A stretch of DNA of 64,000 nucleotides from Ciona savignyi (GCA_000149265.1 CH002072.1:1-64000), one strand, 5' to 3'; positions 12,051-25,077 are shown, counted from the stretch's first letter. Translations and numbers: made by a program. The notes: generated by a model not told the origin, from the letters alone.

Positions 12051-14040
12051 TTTAAAGAATGGTGAGACTTGCCGTCTAAAGTCTTCCGTGAATTTGTCAG
12101 GACGCGAAAGTCACATCAAGTTATACATAATGAAATAACAAATTAATTCTGAAGAAACCCTGCAACCTTACTATGACTAACAATTTGACCAGTCTGTTTT
12201 TATCCGACATTCTCATTTCTTCTTTCATCCGACATTTATTAAAAAACAAGTGTACCATCTTTATTTTAACATTACTTAGGGAATTCCTTAAGATGTTTTA
12301 GATTCACTTTTTCCTAAAACAAAGTTTGAATCACGTCGATTTCCACTGTAAAGTATCCATAGATTAAAAAAGAAACTGAATTTTAAGAGATAAGAAATCT
12401 TATGTACCACAGAAACCACAAAATAAATCTCACTTAAATACACCACAGAAGCGGTCAATTCCATAACGTTTGTACCAACATATCTAGTAGTGATCACGCT
12501 AGTTTGTTGTTGCATCCACAAAAATATCCCTACGACAGATAGTACCGAACCAAATTACATGGATTACTTGGCTCAGTATTTAGTGATTTCACGGGTAGAA
12601 ATCGAGCCAGTCTGTTTTTATCCGACATTCTCATTTCTTTCTTCATCTTGATTAAAGCACTTATCAAAGAATTTGGAAATAAATTACTAGTTTGTACACC
12701 ATCTGTTCCATTAGATAATTTTCTTTTGAATGCCGAAAACCGAACTCTTAAATCGAATCCGACGATTACCGTTGCAACTTATTAAGGCCAAAAGGAAGAA
12801 AGAAACGAAAGTTTAAAAGCGTAAGAAAAAAAACTTGTCCTACAGTAACAGAAAAGTGTGCCAACAAATCAATAACAAGGTTCCTTCACACAACATAATC
12901 TGTCAGGAGTGCCATAATATTAAACGAACAAGAAATATATTCGACCCAACCGACAGTGGTTGATGGTTCCCAAAACATCTCCACAAAGATAGGGGCCGAA
13001 CTAAATTACACGGATTACTTTGCTGGAATGGTAGTAAATTCATGGCTAGAAATCAAGCCAGTTTGTTTTTATCCGACATTCTCATTACTTCTCTCTTCTT
13101 TCCTCCGGTACTATTTTTTTGATATTTATATAAAACAAGTGTGCCACCAACCAAAAAATGTTTTTTTAATACAATATAAGCAGTCCATAAGGAAGTTACC
13201 GCACTTGGAAGTGCTGGCGAATTTTATCGCATCGTTTTATACCGCTGTGGTGTTGCGTGGTTGATGCGAATAAGAGTACTTTAAGATATGTACAAACAAA
13301 ATACTTACACATACGAAATATAGTTAACAGAATACTAACAGATCAAGGGACCACGCCAGTGGCTACTGTTTTAAAACCAGGTGCGAAAAATTCTGGAAAA
13401 ATATAAAATCCAAGGCGGAAAAATAAATTAAGCATAAAGTATTAGCCAACCTGTTAACAAGCCATTAGCCGACCCGGTTAAACTACCATAGTCAAAATAA
13501 ATGATACCAATGTCTTACAGAAATGTGGAGAGTTGAAAAACGCGGCTTCCATATTTGTTACATAAAGCAAAGTGGTTAAACAACCACAAATAGAGAACAA
13601 GTAAAAAAAAGTTGCTTACCTCGCTGCGTTCAAATCCAAATGGAAAATATTTTAAAGTGATTCCAATTCCACCCATCCACAGGATGGTAACTTAATCATA
13701 CACACCACAGTAATATTGACTACGAATGTTGATTTATATATTAATAATATCATTATGTTATTTGTTTATGTTAATGTTAAGACTATGCTGTGTAATAATT
13801 TAAACGTTTTGTGTTGTAACAACGAAAAGTTTTGTTAATGCTGCAAATAAGTTATATATGATAAAAAATAATAATCATGGAAATAATCTAAAATTCAACA
13901 TTTTGATTATGGATCGTAGCTGCGCAACATTAAGTGTCAACATTTTCAAATATACAACGTGGCTGAAGTCAGCCAACCGTAAAGATCATGGACATCTTAA
14001 TGTTTTATGCAAATCAAGCTATGTTCCAAAAAAAATTGAT
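12051..14040. other. No supported gene; internal duplicated block
   Basis: Sequence around 12545-12650 is repeated at about 12990-13100 (shared parts AATTACAYGGATTACTT and TTTTTATCCGACATTCTCAT). A third, shorter match sits near 12190-12217. It may be the 3' part of the Helitron. No domain was recognised in the short frames here. Confidence 0.5.
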
Positions 14041-14045
14041 TCCTG

Positions 14046-14135
14046 AACGCTCGCGTGGTCGAGTAGTTAGCGTGACATGTCATATACTGCTTCACATGTA
14101 AAAAAAAGTCTAAGGGTTCGAAACTTAGCCCAATA
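14046..14135 (+). repeat. tRNA-like element
   Basis: A short unit reads GTGGTCGAGTAGTTAGCG (A-box like) and, about 45 bases on, GGGTTCGAAACTTAGCCC (B-box like). It lacks a clean acceptor stem and has an A-rich middle, so it is a tRNA-derived repeat or dead tRNA rather than a working gene. Related units are in introns at 51.4, 52.1 and 53.0 kb and near 17.1 kb. Confidence 0.4.
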
Positions 14136-14341
14136 AAAAATAAAATAATTCTTGACTCCTTTACTCCGGTAAAGAAGGTTAACATTCTCACATGAGCAAA
14201 TGTCAGATCCTCCCATTCACTTCATGGAGCGAAGCATTTGCAGTATGTTCCATATAATTAATAGTTTCCTTAACTTTTAGAAAAAACAAATATTCTACTG
14301 AATTTATGCGATATCTGCTAAATACCTTGAACTGAGGTTAA

Positions 14342-14450
14342 AACATTTAAAAATTAAGATCTGCAGATTGCAGCTGTCAGTCAAATGACGTCACATAGTG
14401 GGTGGAGCGTAAAGTGAGATTTATATGGAAGGTTTCGAGATGTTTCTCTC
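14342..14450 (+). promoter_or_regulatory. SRP RNA gene promoter (CRE plus TATA-like)
   Basis: A CRE core TGACGTCA lies at 14386-14393, 58-65 bases before GCCGGGCGTT at 14451, which matches the usual first bases of metazoan 7SL RNA. A TTTATATGG TATA-like box sits about 21-29 bases before that point. Human 7SL transcription is known to use an upstream CRE/ATF site and a TATA-like element in this range. Related promoter-like blocks occur on the minus strand at about 32.7, 41.8 and 43.0 kb. Confidence 0.6.
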
Positions 14451-14460
14451 GCCGGGCGTT

Positions 14461-14758
14461 AGGATAGGATAGGATATTCATCTTTATCCCCGTGAATGGG
14501 AAAACCAAGGGGCTTATCACACGGGCAATCGTCAGATCACCCTGCGCCCATCGTCGGGTTACCGGAGCTATTGCAGTGTGTTGTATATGATAGACACGAT
14601 TCTTTAATTTGGTAGAACCCATTAATCCATTAATCCGCTGGGTTCAGGCAATGTCCGTAAAGTGCCTTGCCCAATGACACAACCGACTAGTTAGCGACCA
14701 GTTTCGTACCTGCAACCTTTCGATTGAAAGGCGACGCACTTAAACGTTAGACCACCGG
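14461..14758 (-). mobile_element. tRNA-derived SINE, full length
   Basis: Read on the minus strand it has a tRNA-like head (CGTCGCCTTTCAATCGAAAG, then GGTACGAAACTGG), a body with TTGGGCAAGGCAC and GGGTTCTACCAAATT, and a 3' part with CACACTGCAATAGCTCCGG and CCTTGGTTTTCCCATTCACG. It ends in a short ATCCT repeat tail. Near-direct repeats flank it: GCCGGGCGTT at 14451-14460 and GCCAGCGTT at 14759-14767, read as the target-site duplication. It separates the SRP RNA body from its promoter. Confidence 0.85.
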
Positions 14759-15055
14759 GCCAGCGTTGTGGCGATCGCCTGTAATCCAGGCACTTAGAGG
14801 CTTGGATTGGTGGACGGTGTGAGATTGGCAACTCTCTGGCGCTCTGTCCTATGTCGATCAGGCGTCCGCGCTAAGCTCGGTGTCAATATGGGCATTCCAT
14901 CGGAGCCCGGAGTGGCCAGGTTGTCTAAGGAGGAACGCACCGGGCGAGGCCCGAAAGGGAGCAGCCAAAAGGTCACACGTTGATCAGTAGCGGGATAGCG
15001 CCTGTGAATAGGCGGAGCGTTGCAGCCTAGTCAATATCGCGGGACACAAACCTTT
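14759..15055 (+). ncRNA. SRP RNA (7SL), Alu and S domains present
   Basis: About 297 bases align by eye along the whole metazoan signal recognition particle RNA, the scaffold for SRP proteins in co-translational targeting to the ER. The 5' Alu part has GTGGCGATCGCCTGTAATCC. The middle has the CGATCAGGCGTCCGCGCTAA-type block and TGTCAATATGGGC. Helix 6 keeps a GGAG loop near 14902. Helix 8 has a GAAA tetraloop followed by GGGAGCAG near 14950-14962. The 3' part has TGATCAGTAGCGGGAT and CGCCTGTGAATAG. A T5 run at 15053-15057 fits a Pol III stop. The body is well preserved, but a SINE lies immediately upstream between it and the CRE/TATA promoter, so this locus may be silenced or recently dead. 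The first bases differ slightly from the copy left at 14451. Confidence 0.93.
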
Positions 15056-18000
15056 TTATTTATCACGTTAAGTTAGATTCCAGGCGTTTTTTTACATTGA
15101 ACACTACATCAAACATATCCAGTTCCCATTTCCATTCAGAACGCCATTTTTATTTTAGGTTACTGCAGTTATCGGTATACCGAACAAAAGTAAGTATATT
15201 ATGTAATGTAGTTTAAGGTGTTAAGTTACAACGGACATATACATGTATGTAATTTATACAGAGAGCTCTTCTTTCTTTAAGTTGCTAGAAAAACTAAAAT
15301 TTTACTTTAGAGGTCTTGTTTAAAGTTTCCACTTTCGACGAACAATTACTTCACTATCGGGTTAACAATTGGTTCTATGTTTGGCAATTCTCGAAACACG
15401 TCAACAATAAACAAAATTCTAGAATAAGTACAAAGGAAATATAAGTTTACACAAAACACGTCAGATTTAGGTAACATTAGATTTTAATTGTTCAATTGTT
15501 CCTTGTAAACCTGAATTTCTTTATTTTGTTCTTTTTCCGACTTAAAAACTATTACTTCAAATAACTCGTCAGTAAGATCGTTTATGTTGTAGAATGATGT
15601 GCATGAATCGGTCGCTCTAACCATTCTCACACATGACCATTTCTTAAATTGTTTTGCTTTAATTGAAAGTTTACACAACTGCGCAGCAACTTGTACCAAC
15701 ACATTTAACAATTATCGTCTTAAACCCATACCCCGCCTTTTTAGATCATATGAAAACAAAACATGGATATAGTGACTGGTTATAAATTCCTACATTAACA
15801 GTCAAATATAAGTTCCCATGTACTACGATGTAATAAACCGCAGTCAGTTTAATATGAGAGATACGGTAGTGTGCATAGTTTACAATGCACCACGAGTTAA
15901 TTACGGGGGTGTACGTCATGGCAATTATATTTAGGTTGAAGTTCATGGTTCTTTACACGTCATAGGCACATTGATGACTACAATGTCATAGATAATGTAA
16001 ATTAAATATATGGTTATTTGCAAATTATATGCCTATTGATTTGCAAGGTCTAATATAACCTAAGACAATATGGCAAAAATCATATTAATATTATATTTTT
16101 AATTATGGCGGTTTGCATTATAATTTTTAAAACACTCCAGAACACAAAACAACCTGCATTTACGATTTTTCAGCAAACTTCTACCATTAGTATAATCGTT
16201 TGATTTTGCAGCCCCGTTCAGTTTAGTTGTATTTTTTCACAATGAAAACAAGAAACGGACCATCCATAAAACCAAAAAACGGGAAATGAAAGCCAAGCGA
16301 TAGTCGTTTTACAAAACACGTCCAAATTCGAAGTGCTTATTTATTGTCGGTATAACTAGAAATGGAAGCCAAATGTAACATAGGCCTATGTTTAAAATAA
16401 AATTATGTAAATTACAAAAGTTAATAAAATCAAAATTATATCATCAAAACACACAATTCGCTTGGTTTGTATATAAGTATTTTGACTAAATAACCTTGCT
16501 TCCAATACACATTACATAATATCATTAAGTATACACAATCAATTATTGCAATAAATCTACAAAATCCGTTTTCAGCAGTGGAGTCGAATACACAAAGATC
16601 ATCTATTATTAAACAATAAGGAACCGCCAGAAGCTTTTTCTAAACACACTTTCTAATCTACGGTGGTTGAGGGAATCATTTTGCAGATGTCGCCCCTTCG
16701 AGCGGTCGACTTTTATCTGTAAATCGGGTTGGTAGAAAAAAGTTGGACGTAAAAAGTATTTTAGGAAGGTATATGATGGCATTTGATAAGCGAATGGAAG
16801 GATGAGAGTTTATTCGAAAGAAACCCACGACAGACGTAATAACAAGAAATATAGAATACCAAATGTTCAAAGCCGGACTGACCCAAGTATATGCTGTATG
16901 TATGATGGGTGGGAATATGTGGCCATCGTTTTGAGTGCACAAGTCGGTATTGTGGATTCTGATTTTAGATTTTATCAAGTTTGAAAAGAATTAAATCTTT
17001 TTTAAGTTAAATTAAATATATTTATCTTAAGTAACTGATTTTGCGGCAACAAGATTTTAATTTTTTTACAGGCCAAGTGTGATACTAGCTGGTAAGGCAT
17101 TTTTTATAAAAGTCGGTGTATGTTTTGGCTGCGTTAAGCATTCGGCCACGCGATTATATCGACTTTAGCATAACCTCAAAGTCATGAGTTTGAATCCTCT
17201 TTTTACCGGTCTTTCCGCTGGCAATACGATCAACGGACACTGTTTGGACATAGTAGATTAATTGGTTAAACAAAAAAATACAGTATAACTGCAGTAGGTA
17301 CTTCGACAATTGATATGTCTGGAACCAACATGTCCTTACTATTAACTATTGAGTGGTTTGTATGTTTATATGAGATAATGTAGCTTAATTGGTTAATGCG
17401 AGCGACGCAAGGGTAGCAGTCATGCTGGGAATTACTTTATGTCGTTTTCCCAGTCAAGCTGATAAAGAGAGGTTTCCTACCAAGTTCAGCAGAGGTTTAT
17501 CTTGACCACATCCGATAGAATCAAGTTGGTTATTCAGTTCATCCCTGAAGGTATTGTGAGGGCCCACCGGCCTGGGAAAACATGCTGCTGGCGACATGGA
17601 CCTTGTTGTGTTGATGCATAATGACAGAGTTAAGACATTTTCCAACTCAAAATTATTCAGTTAATTGTCATTTTTGTAGGATTTGTGTATTTATTTTCTT
17701 ATATTATCGTGACACTACAGATAGAATCATATATGGATTATCCTAGTTACCAACCTATTGTTTTATCCTAGTTACCAACCTATACAACTAAACACGTTTC
17801 TAAGGAATGTTAGGAGCATTATGACGGAATAAGCGTATAAGGATTATTGAGCGTATAAACAATTAATCGAAATCTAGAAATTTTTTTATGAAGTCGTAAC
17901 AACCAAATAGTTTTAGAGGCAATTTAACCATCCAAACCTGACGAGTGAATGCTAAGTATTCAATTGTTGAAGATAATAATACTCCCCACCAGCATTTATC

Positions 18001-19090
18001 CCCGGATATCTTCTGTCAGTGAGGTCTGTTGTTTTATGGGATTATTTGTTCGTTGTTTCAGGCGGTCGGGGTAATTGCCCAAACTCTATATACGATCCAG
18101 CCTAGTTTTGATGGACATTTCATGGATCGCTTGTGCAGATGTGATTAAGCTTGTTGGCAACTTATGTGTTTCTTATGTGGTTTCCAATAGTTGTCAAAAT
18201 AAACCCTGGAGTTGTCTTTGATATTCCGCGGCCCCGAGGCCTCCAATTATGACGTCATTGTTTTCGAGTTTTTGGGTTTATTACAAATCCATTGTCACTT
18301 TTGTTTCGTAACAACCGCATTGTCCGTAATTGAACAATCCGATTGTTTATAGATTACACGTGTACTGCTTGTGACGTCACAGAAACATTGTAAATTGTGA
18401 TGAGGCCGCCAGGTGAACAGTCGTTTAATTGTGACGTAACAAAAGTACAGCGCAATTGAGTTCTAGATTTATAACAGAGATTAGAAAGCGGTTCGTCTCG
18501 ATATCCACGTGCTGTTATCTGGGAGCTCTAACTTAATGAAATAATACGGAATCAGGTTTTATATTCAGATGATTCTAATAAAACAGCTTTGGGTTTGAGA
18601 AATATCAAATAACAGTGAAATGCAAGAATTAGAAATCGAACAACACTTACTGGTGTTTATAAGGAGATACTATGTTGTAACGCGATATCAGCTTAAATGA
18701 CTAAGGTACTGCAAGTAATGTGTTTGGAATGTGCTGGCAGAAGTTATACTGTGTTTGACTAGATATCCAGTTCAACAGTATCGTAGCTGATAGATAATAT
18801 AGCATAATACCGGGGTGGAAATGTTGGGTATATAGGCAGCCTTGAAATGTGGAAACTTATACCAATCTCTCGCACACCCCATCGGTGTTAAGGATTATAA
18901 AATATGTTCAAATAAGTATGTTTAATTTTTACTTCTCATTCTCGTCTTTTAGCACTTACCCCGTAAATACGCACCTCTAATAGACAGTGTGACATCTTAC
19001 TACGCTATACTGCAACGATTTGTATTAGAAACTCGAATATTATATTTTTAGGTACAATCTCAGAATTACAAAACATTTATTTTTAACCGT
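15056..19090. other. Intergenic, no supported gene
   Basis: About 4 kb with only short, unremarkable frames. Near 17070-17210 is a decayed tRNA-like repeat (TAAAAGTCGGTGTATG and AGTTTGAATCC). Several TGACGTCA-type sites lie at about 18250-18440 upstream of the ZP gene; they could be promoter elements, but none is tested. Confidence 0.45.
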
Positions 19091-19097
19091 TTTTTAG

Positions 19098-22000
19098 ATG
19101 AAGTGTGTTAGTATAATTTGCATATTGGCATGCGTCATACCCATATATGGCCAGATGGTGGTTGTAGGGAGAAAGGACCTAAACGTCTCAAAGGAAGTGT
19201 TGCAGCGGGAACTGTTGTCACAAAACACAGGTATGTTTATTTGTTGTTCGCTTCTCTCTATTTTGTTGAGCTCGTCGTTTTCCCAAAGTTTTATGCTATT
19301 TGTATGTAAAGACTCGTGTATTTTTTACTCTTCACCAAATGATCCTTAAGACCATAAAAATTGATGATGTATCGGTCGCGTTAGCCAGGCCACACGACAA
19401 GAATCGTGTGTTAAAAAGTAAAGTCACAGTCAACTATATTAAAATAAAAGTTACGGTTAGCTATATTCAGCACGTCACCGAAGTGTACACAACTTTCATG
19501 TATTGTATTATTAAGGCGGATGCACACATGACAACTTTTGCGGCTGCGGGCGGGTAATCCCCGAGCAGTAAGCGGCGCGGCTGCGGTCATCTTGTGCGGC
19601 TGTGCGACTCACCATGCACACCACATTCACACCGCCCGGTTTCCAAGGACGCTATTGCAATTCAAAGATTGGTACTAAAATGGCCTTTTCTTTGAAAATC
19701 AAGGGTTTAGAGTTTATGATTAGGCATATACCTTCCCAGAACTGATTTTCTAGTCAAAAGATAAGTTCATTTCATTCAATGTATTAGGTTAGGATTACTA
19801 TTTTTTGCAAAATACTTAAAAAAAAAGAGATTAATGAGAATTGACTAAACTTTTGACTGCGAACGACACCAGCAAATGTTTCCCAAAGTGGAGTGGTTTT
19901 AAGGCCCAACTGGGCTGACCTGTTCATATCTGATTACCCGAAGAGTCAATTTTTTTTCTCTTCGTCATTGTCAATACAAACAAAAATAACAATTCAATCA
20001 CTACTGGCAAGTGAGGAATTTATTCAATAGTAGACAAAGGGATAGAAATTAGAAAGAACACATGGAACAAAATTATTATATAAACATTAGGAAAAGTATG
20101 GTTTCTATGCATGTCCTCTTTATTCAATATTTCTCTGCTGTCTAAGTCCTCCACTTTATTCAATACCACACACCTGGTGGACCTGGACAGGAGAGTAGGA
20201 GACACCAACTGAATAAAGAGGGCATACATGTAACAAAATGGAAACAGTAAGAAAAGAACAATATATACAATTAAAATAAATATCACTATCATGTGGATGA
20301 CTCAGTCATGTGAATTTCTACTGAGAAATAAAATTCTACCACATCAGCTAGTTTAGTACGAAGTTGTAGTCCCAAATTGACCGTAGTGTTCAAGCCGGTG
20401 TAAATTTGATTCTGTGTGCATTACAGCCAGGGTGCTTTTTTGCAATCTCTGTATGTGAAAGAAATTTGTTTACTTACTCTGCACAAAAACATTGACCACA
20501 ACCAACAACACTGTTAACTTAACTACATATGGAAATAAAACTTTCTCAATTTTTTTTTTATAATAATCAACTAAAAATTTGAAATATTCTAAAAAGAGTG
20601 GAAATACCAAACCGACCACTATCCTATAACACAAACCGCTAACCATTACTTCATGCCCCTCTACCAATGTTCATGAAGATATAACTTGTACGAATGATTC
20701 AATCATATGTAGTTTCTTTTCTGTCCTTTCCAGCTTGGTACTAATACAGTGCCGGTATGGGTTACTAGCATTAATTTTCCAGATTGTCCAACACATTTGA
20801 CAAATCTTCTGTAATTTCACAAAAAGACAAACTCAGATCTTAAATCTCTCTCTGTCAACATCTTGTGTACCCATACCTGTCTAGAAAAAAAACAATAGAA
20901 ATTAACTATCAAAATACTGTATTGTATTGGTATACACATCCATACAAATATATATATTTAATATACAATATACCGGTACATAGCCTAATGGTATCATAAA
21001 ATAGAGTGAGAGTGACCGACCAGTTCGAGAAGCCATTTTAACAAGATCTCGGGAGTGCATGACTTAATAATTTGTAGTTTTTGCAGTATAGGCCTAATCC
21101 ACAACATTGCAAAAAAACTAAACAGGGTACCAATATCATTGTGCACTGATCAATTAATATATTTGGAAGTTTAACAAGAAAGTGTTTAAGTAACGGTAAT
21201 AACGAGAGTGAATATATATTATACAAATATAGCGTTAACTGAAAATCCAACAATTTACAAAAAAACTGGCAAGATACTACAGCAAAACAGGAAGGCACAA
21301 AAAAAATGTTATCCATAAATATCAAAAAAATTAAAAAAAACAAAAGTTATCTAGTTTGGTGCCTCCAGTATGACTAGTCAACTCCAGGGTTTTATCGGCG
21401 CCTCCTAGATTTTGAAGTTATATATTATTCTATTATACCGGCACTGCTTTTTGTGTAATCTTACTTCACTTGAAAGTGAAACAATACAATAATTTAAATT
21501 AAATAGCCTAATATCTTACCTTCCGGGATCACACTCAGTTTCATAATGTATGCTTTAATTACTTTATTGGTTTCCTCAACGTTTTTTAACTTTAATGCCT
21601 CGTCCATATTTAGGCTACAAATCCTACAATTTTAAATAAACTTGGTTAAATATGAGTCTTGGACCTAATCCACAAAGCAAAACAACAATACATCTATCCC
21701 AGGCTAAATTCTTAACCAACCTATGCTGCAAAATTAAAAAAATGCATTTTTTTGCTTTTAACCAGATTTGTAGCTGTGCGGCTTCTGCGGCAAAGTAGAA
21801 ATTTTTCTACTCGGCCGCAGGCGCCGCAGGACCGAGAAAATTGACCGCTTATTGGCGCACAAGCCGCTCAAAAACCCCGTTGCGGCGATGTGTGCACTGA
21901 CACGCGGCAGAGCCGCGCCGTAAGCACTCTGCGGCAGCCGCAGAAGGGTATGTGTGCATCCGCCTTTAGGTTCATGTACGGATTATCAAACATTGTCGCT

Positions 22001-25000
22001 TTTTGATTACACTAACAAGTTAGAAAACATTGACTTAATGCAGAATATTTTTTTTATTCCTGAGATGGATCACCCACGTAGCGTTATCACGCAGGCAACC
22101 TCCGATTACACCACGCGGCTTAAGGTTGTGGTATAGACGTATAGAATGAACCTAATACAACGAGCGACTTGTCCATCATATATTATTGCTGTTTTGTCCA
22201 ATTTTCTAGTTTCCATTGAGTTTTTAGTTTAAATGTAAACTTTGGTATTGTGAGCTAAAAATACGATTGTTCTCACCACGTGACATAGTGCTAACCCCCA
22301 ACTGGTTTTAGAAGTTGACGCTGAAATGATAAACTTTCTCGCAACATGTAAACAATAAACAAAGATGGGAAGGTGTCGAATTCTATTCATAACTTTCCCA
22401 CGAGTTCAAACTTACAACTATCTCAGGAGTCATATTTCGCATTGATCATTTCCAATCTCATTTCTCGTTTACCTGAAATAAAAAAGACATCGTTTTTCAT
22501 TTTAAATAACCCCTTCCCTCCACAGTGAAAGTGGACTGTACGCCGACGAAAATGTGCATATCCCTGAGCAAACTCTGGTTATCCAGACGATGGTCAGTCA
22601 GTGACCCCAGAGACCTCTCGCTTAACCTCCCTTGTGACCAATCGGCGAGCTTTAATCTCACCCACGTGACTCTATGCACAGCCAATCAGCAGCTCTCAAC
22701 ATGCGGGACCGAATTCGCCGTAGTGAGTTGTGACGTCATAATATTAGTTGTCCGAAAATAGCTCGTCAGTGAACAACCAAACATTTCAAAATTCTTTTTT
22801 AAATGTAGATAGGCTAATCAACACAATGTCATAAATACTACACAATTTGCATTTGAGCCACACTTTCACTCAACCGACATAAAGGCTATGCACAAAAGTA
22901 TTCGCTACATATTGATTACCGTAGTTGTCAATATAAAAGCCTATCAGACAATTATATAACCTCTGTTCTTTCGTCACAGAATGACAGTTACGTCACATAT
23001 TCCAACAACATTACCGTGAAACACCCGAGGAATCTGACGTCACAATATAAAAGATCGTTTCCATGGAGATGCGTGTATCCGGTCCGGATATTAGTCGGTG
23101 TTAAATACATCCCAGATTTAAGGTAACATTTGACGTCATTATGATGACGTGGGTAAATATGACATAGATGTTGATAATATCATATAAATTTACTGGTCTT
23201 GTTGATTTAGAATATTTCATTCGTAAATATAGTATATTAACAAGAACAATTTATGACATATTGCGAAGTAATTAATGACGTAATAAGCATGACGTCACAG
23301 CCCGGTGACGCAATTTCTTGGCAAGAAGACGGGAGAGGGAACGTTCCAAGCCGCCATGTTTATCTACCAAGATGACGAATACACTTCCATCTACCAATCC
23401 CCGCCAAGACTTGAAATGGATGATAGGTGGGTCGTATAGATATCACATACATTTATATTATTAAGAATATTAAAAAAAATCTTGTTATTGATAATCTGCC
23501 CATTTTGCCGGTGAATCAGAATGTTCGTTAATGTTGTTGAAAGTAAAGCGTCATATTTTCCATTTAAACTTTATGTCAGGATTCGGGTTCGTGTGCGATT
23601 GATCCAAGGACCTTCGTTTACGAAGATGCAGTTGTACCGATGTTGGGGAACCCCCCAGCCACTTGGCACCAACCCACAGCAGGAATACGAATTGATCAGC
23701 GATTAGTAAGTTGGTGTGGATTTAAGTGATTTAATATAATATTCATGTATATCCCTGTAATTTCGAAAATTACCGTGAGTTCAAAAACCTGGGGCTTAAC
23801 ACACGGGTGATCGTCATATCACCTCGCGTTTACAGGTTTTTATATGATTCACACGTTTCTTCAATTAAGTATAACCTATTAACCTGCTGGTTTTTAGGCA
23901 ATGTCCGTTAAGTACATTGCCCAAGCACACAACCTAAAAGCTAGCGACCAGTTTTGAACGTGTAACCGTTTGCCTAAAATGCTACGCACTAATCTACCAG
24001 ACTAATCGGTAGGACTAAATGATTGGTGTGGATTGGTGAGGATTGGCAATTAATTATAATGTTGATACCAAACATCTCATATCGCTTTACTTTTCTCCAT
24101 AGTTGTCCTGCCGTGATGTCACGTGATGCCAACGTCACAATAATCTCCAATGGCAACGAGCAACACGCAACGTGGGAGTCCAGTGTGTTCCGCTTCGTTA
24201 ACTCGACCAAACTGTACCTGCACTGCAGGGTGAAGTTGTGTTTCGGCAGTTTATGTACAAAGGTGAGTTTGCTCGCATATGTGCTTCTGTTAGAGAATTT
24301 CAACTCGATTCAATACCTTGGTTCAATCTATAGTTTGCCTTATATAATTGTGATTGTCATCCTAAGGCGTTCACGGTGCTAACTAGTTGTTAAACCGGTG
24401 AATGGAACGGTACGTAGTAATGGTTTCCAGCAAGTGAACCATCTGCCAACCCTCTTTCCAATGATACTGCATGCTGAAGTTGTTTTTTATTCTCTAAATG
24501 TTGTATCAACTACTGTAATACAAAGGCACTTGAAATTAAAACACAGTTATGTTTAGTTTGTTTCCAAGCACATTAATGCTTTAATACTTGCAGACGTGCG
24601 AGGGAAATGCACTAAACAGAAAACGTCGTGACATTGGGTTGGAAAATGCGGTGGTTTCACTGGGGCCTATAAACCCCACACCCACAGCTCCAATTGTAAT
24701 GAGACCCCAAAACTACGTCATAGATGACGTATTTCCTGATGACGTAACAGCAAGAACGACGATAAACCGTGAAAATGAAAGTTTTCTTCTCGGCATGCCA
24801 AGTAAGTTGTTGTCGGATTTGACCGAAAGTCTGATTTGAATTTTGTTTTCAAATTTTGTTAAAATTAAATAATATTACAGGGATTGGTGTCTACGTCATA
24901 ATTGCCATTCTGGTGTTTATTTCGATGGTCGTCGCGATCTTCGCCGCGTTGTGCGTCGTCCGTCGTATACGTCACAGTAAGAAAGTGATTATTACATCAC

Positions 25001-25077
25001 GCAAGAATCGTGACGTCACAAGGGCGCAGAGCATCGCGATGAGCTCGAACTTTGAAATTCCCATCACTGTTCGTTGA
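19098..25077 (+). CDS. ZP-domain type I membrane protein
   Basis: Nine exons: 19098-19230 (Met plus signal peptide, VSIICILACVIPIYG), 21970-about 22124, 22526-22722, 22980-23122, 23301-23426, 23580-23705, 24103-24262, 24594-24801, 24881-25077; about 480 aa. Phases agree at every join except exon 2 to 3, where the obvious donor is one base out of phase, so a small exon or another donor is missing. The ZP domain is clear: CGTEFAV and YVTYSNNITV (ZP-N), PWRCVYP, then GTFQAAMFIYQDDEYTSIY, a C-x-GTP block, and LYLHCRVKLCFGSLC (ZP-C). An RKRR furin-type site follows near 24612-24623, then one TM helix (VYVIIAILVFISMVVAIFAA) and a basic tail. Such proteins polymerise into extracellular coats after furin cleavage. 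The TTTTTAG directly before the ATG could be a cis- or trans-splice acceptor. Orthology is not assigned. Confidence 0.88.
19514..21965. mobile_element. PIF/Harbinger-like inverted-repeat element in ZP intron 1
   Basis: Ends are inverted repeats, AGGCGGATGCACACAT at the left and its complement at the right, with G/C-rich subterminal runs rich in TGCGGC. It is flanked by the 3-bp repeat TTA (19511-19513 and 21966-21968). TTA duplication is typical of PIF/Harbinger elements. No transposase was recognised in 2.45 kb, so it is non-autonomous. A nested hairpin lies at about 20105-20232 (arms CCTCTTTATTCA). The right TTA supplies the A of the exon 2 acceptor AG. Confidence 0.8.
23780..24010 (-). mobile_element. 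SINE copy in ZP intron 6
   Basis: Diverged minus-strand copy of the window's tRNA-derived SINE: GGGGCTTAACACACGGGTGA, GGCAATGTCCGTTAAGTAC and the head CTAGCGACCAGTTTTGAAC are all recognisable. It lies wholly in the intron before exon 7. Confidence 0.8.

Noticed and set aside
14046-14135. Functional tRNA gene
   Set aside because: A- and B-box-like motifs exist but acceptor and anticodon stems do not form well by eye, and related degraded units recur elsewhere.
16676-16984. Overlapping 100- and 60-codon frames on opposite strands
   Set aside because: No domain, no splice-linked partners and no repeat elsewhere; length is within chance for AT-rich DNA.
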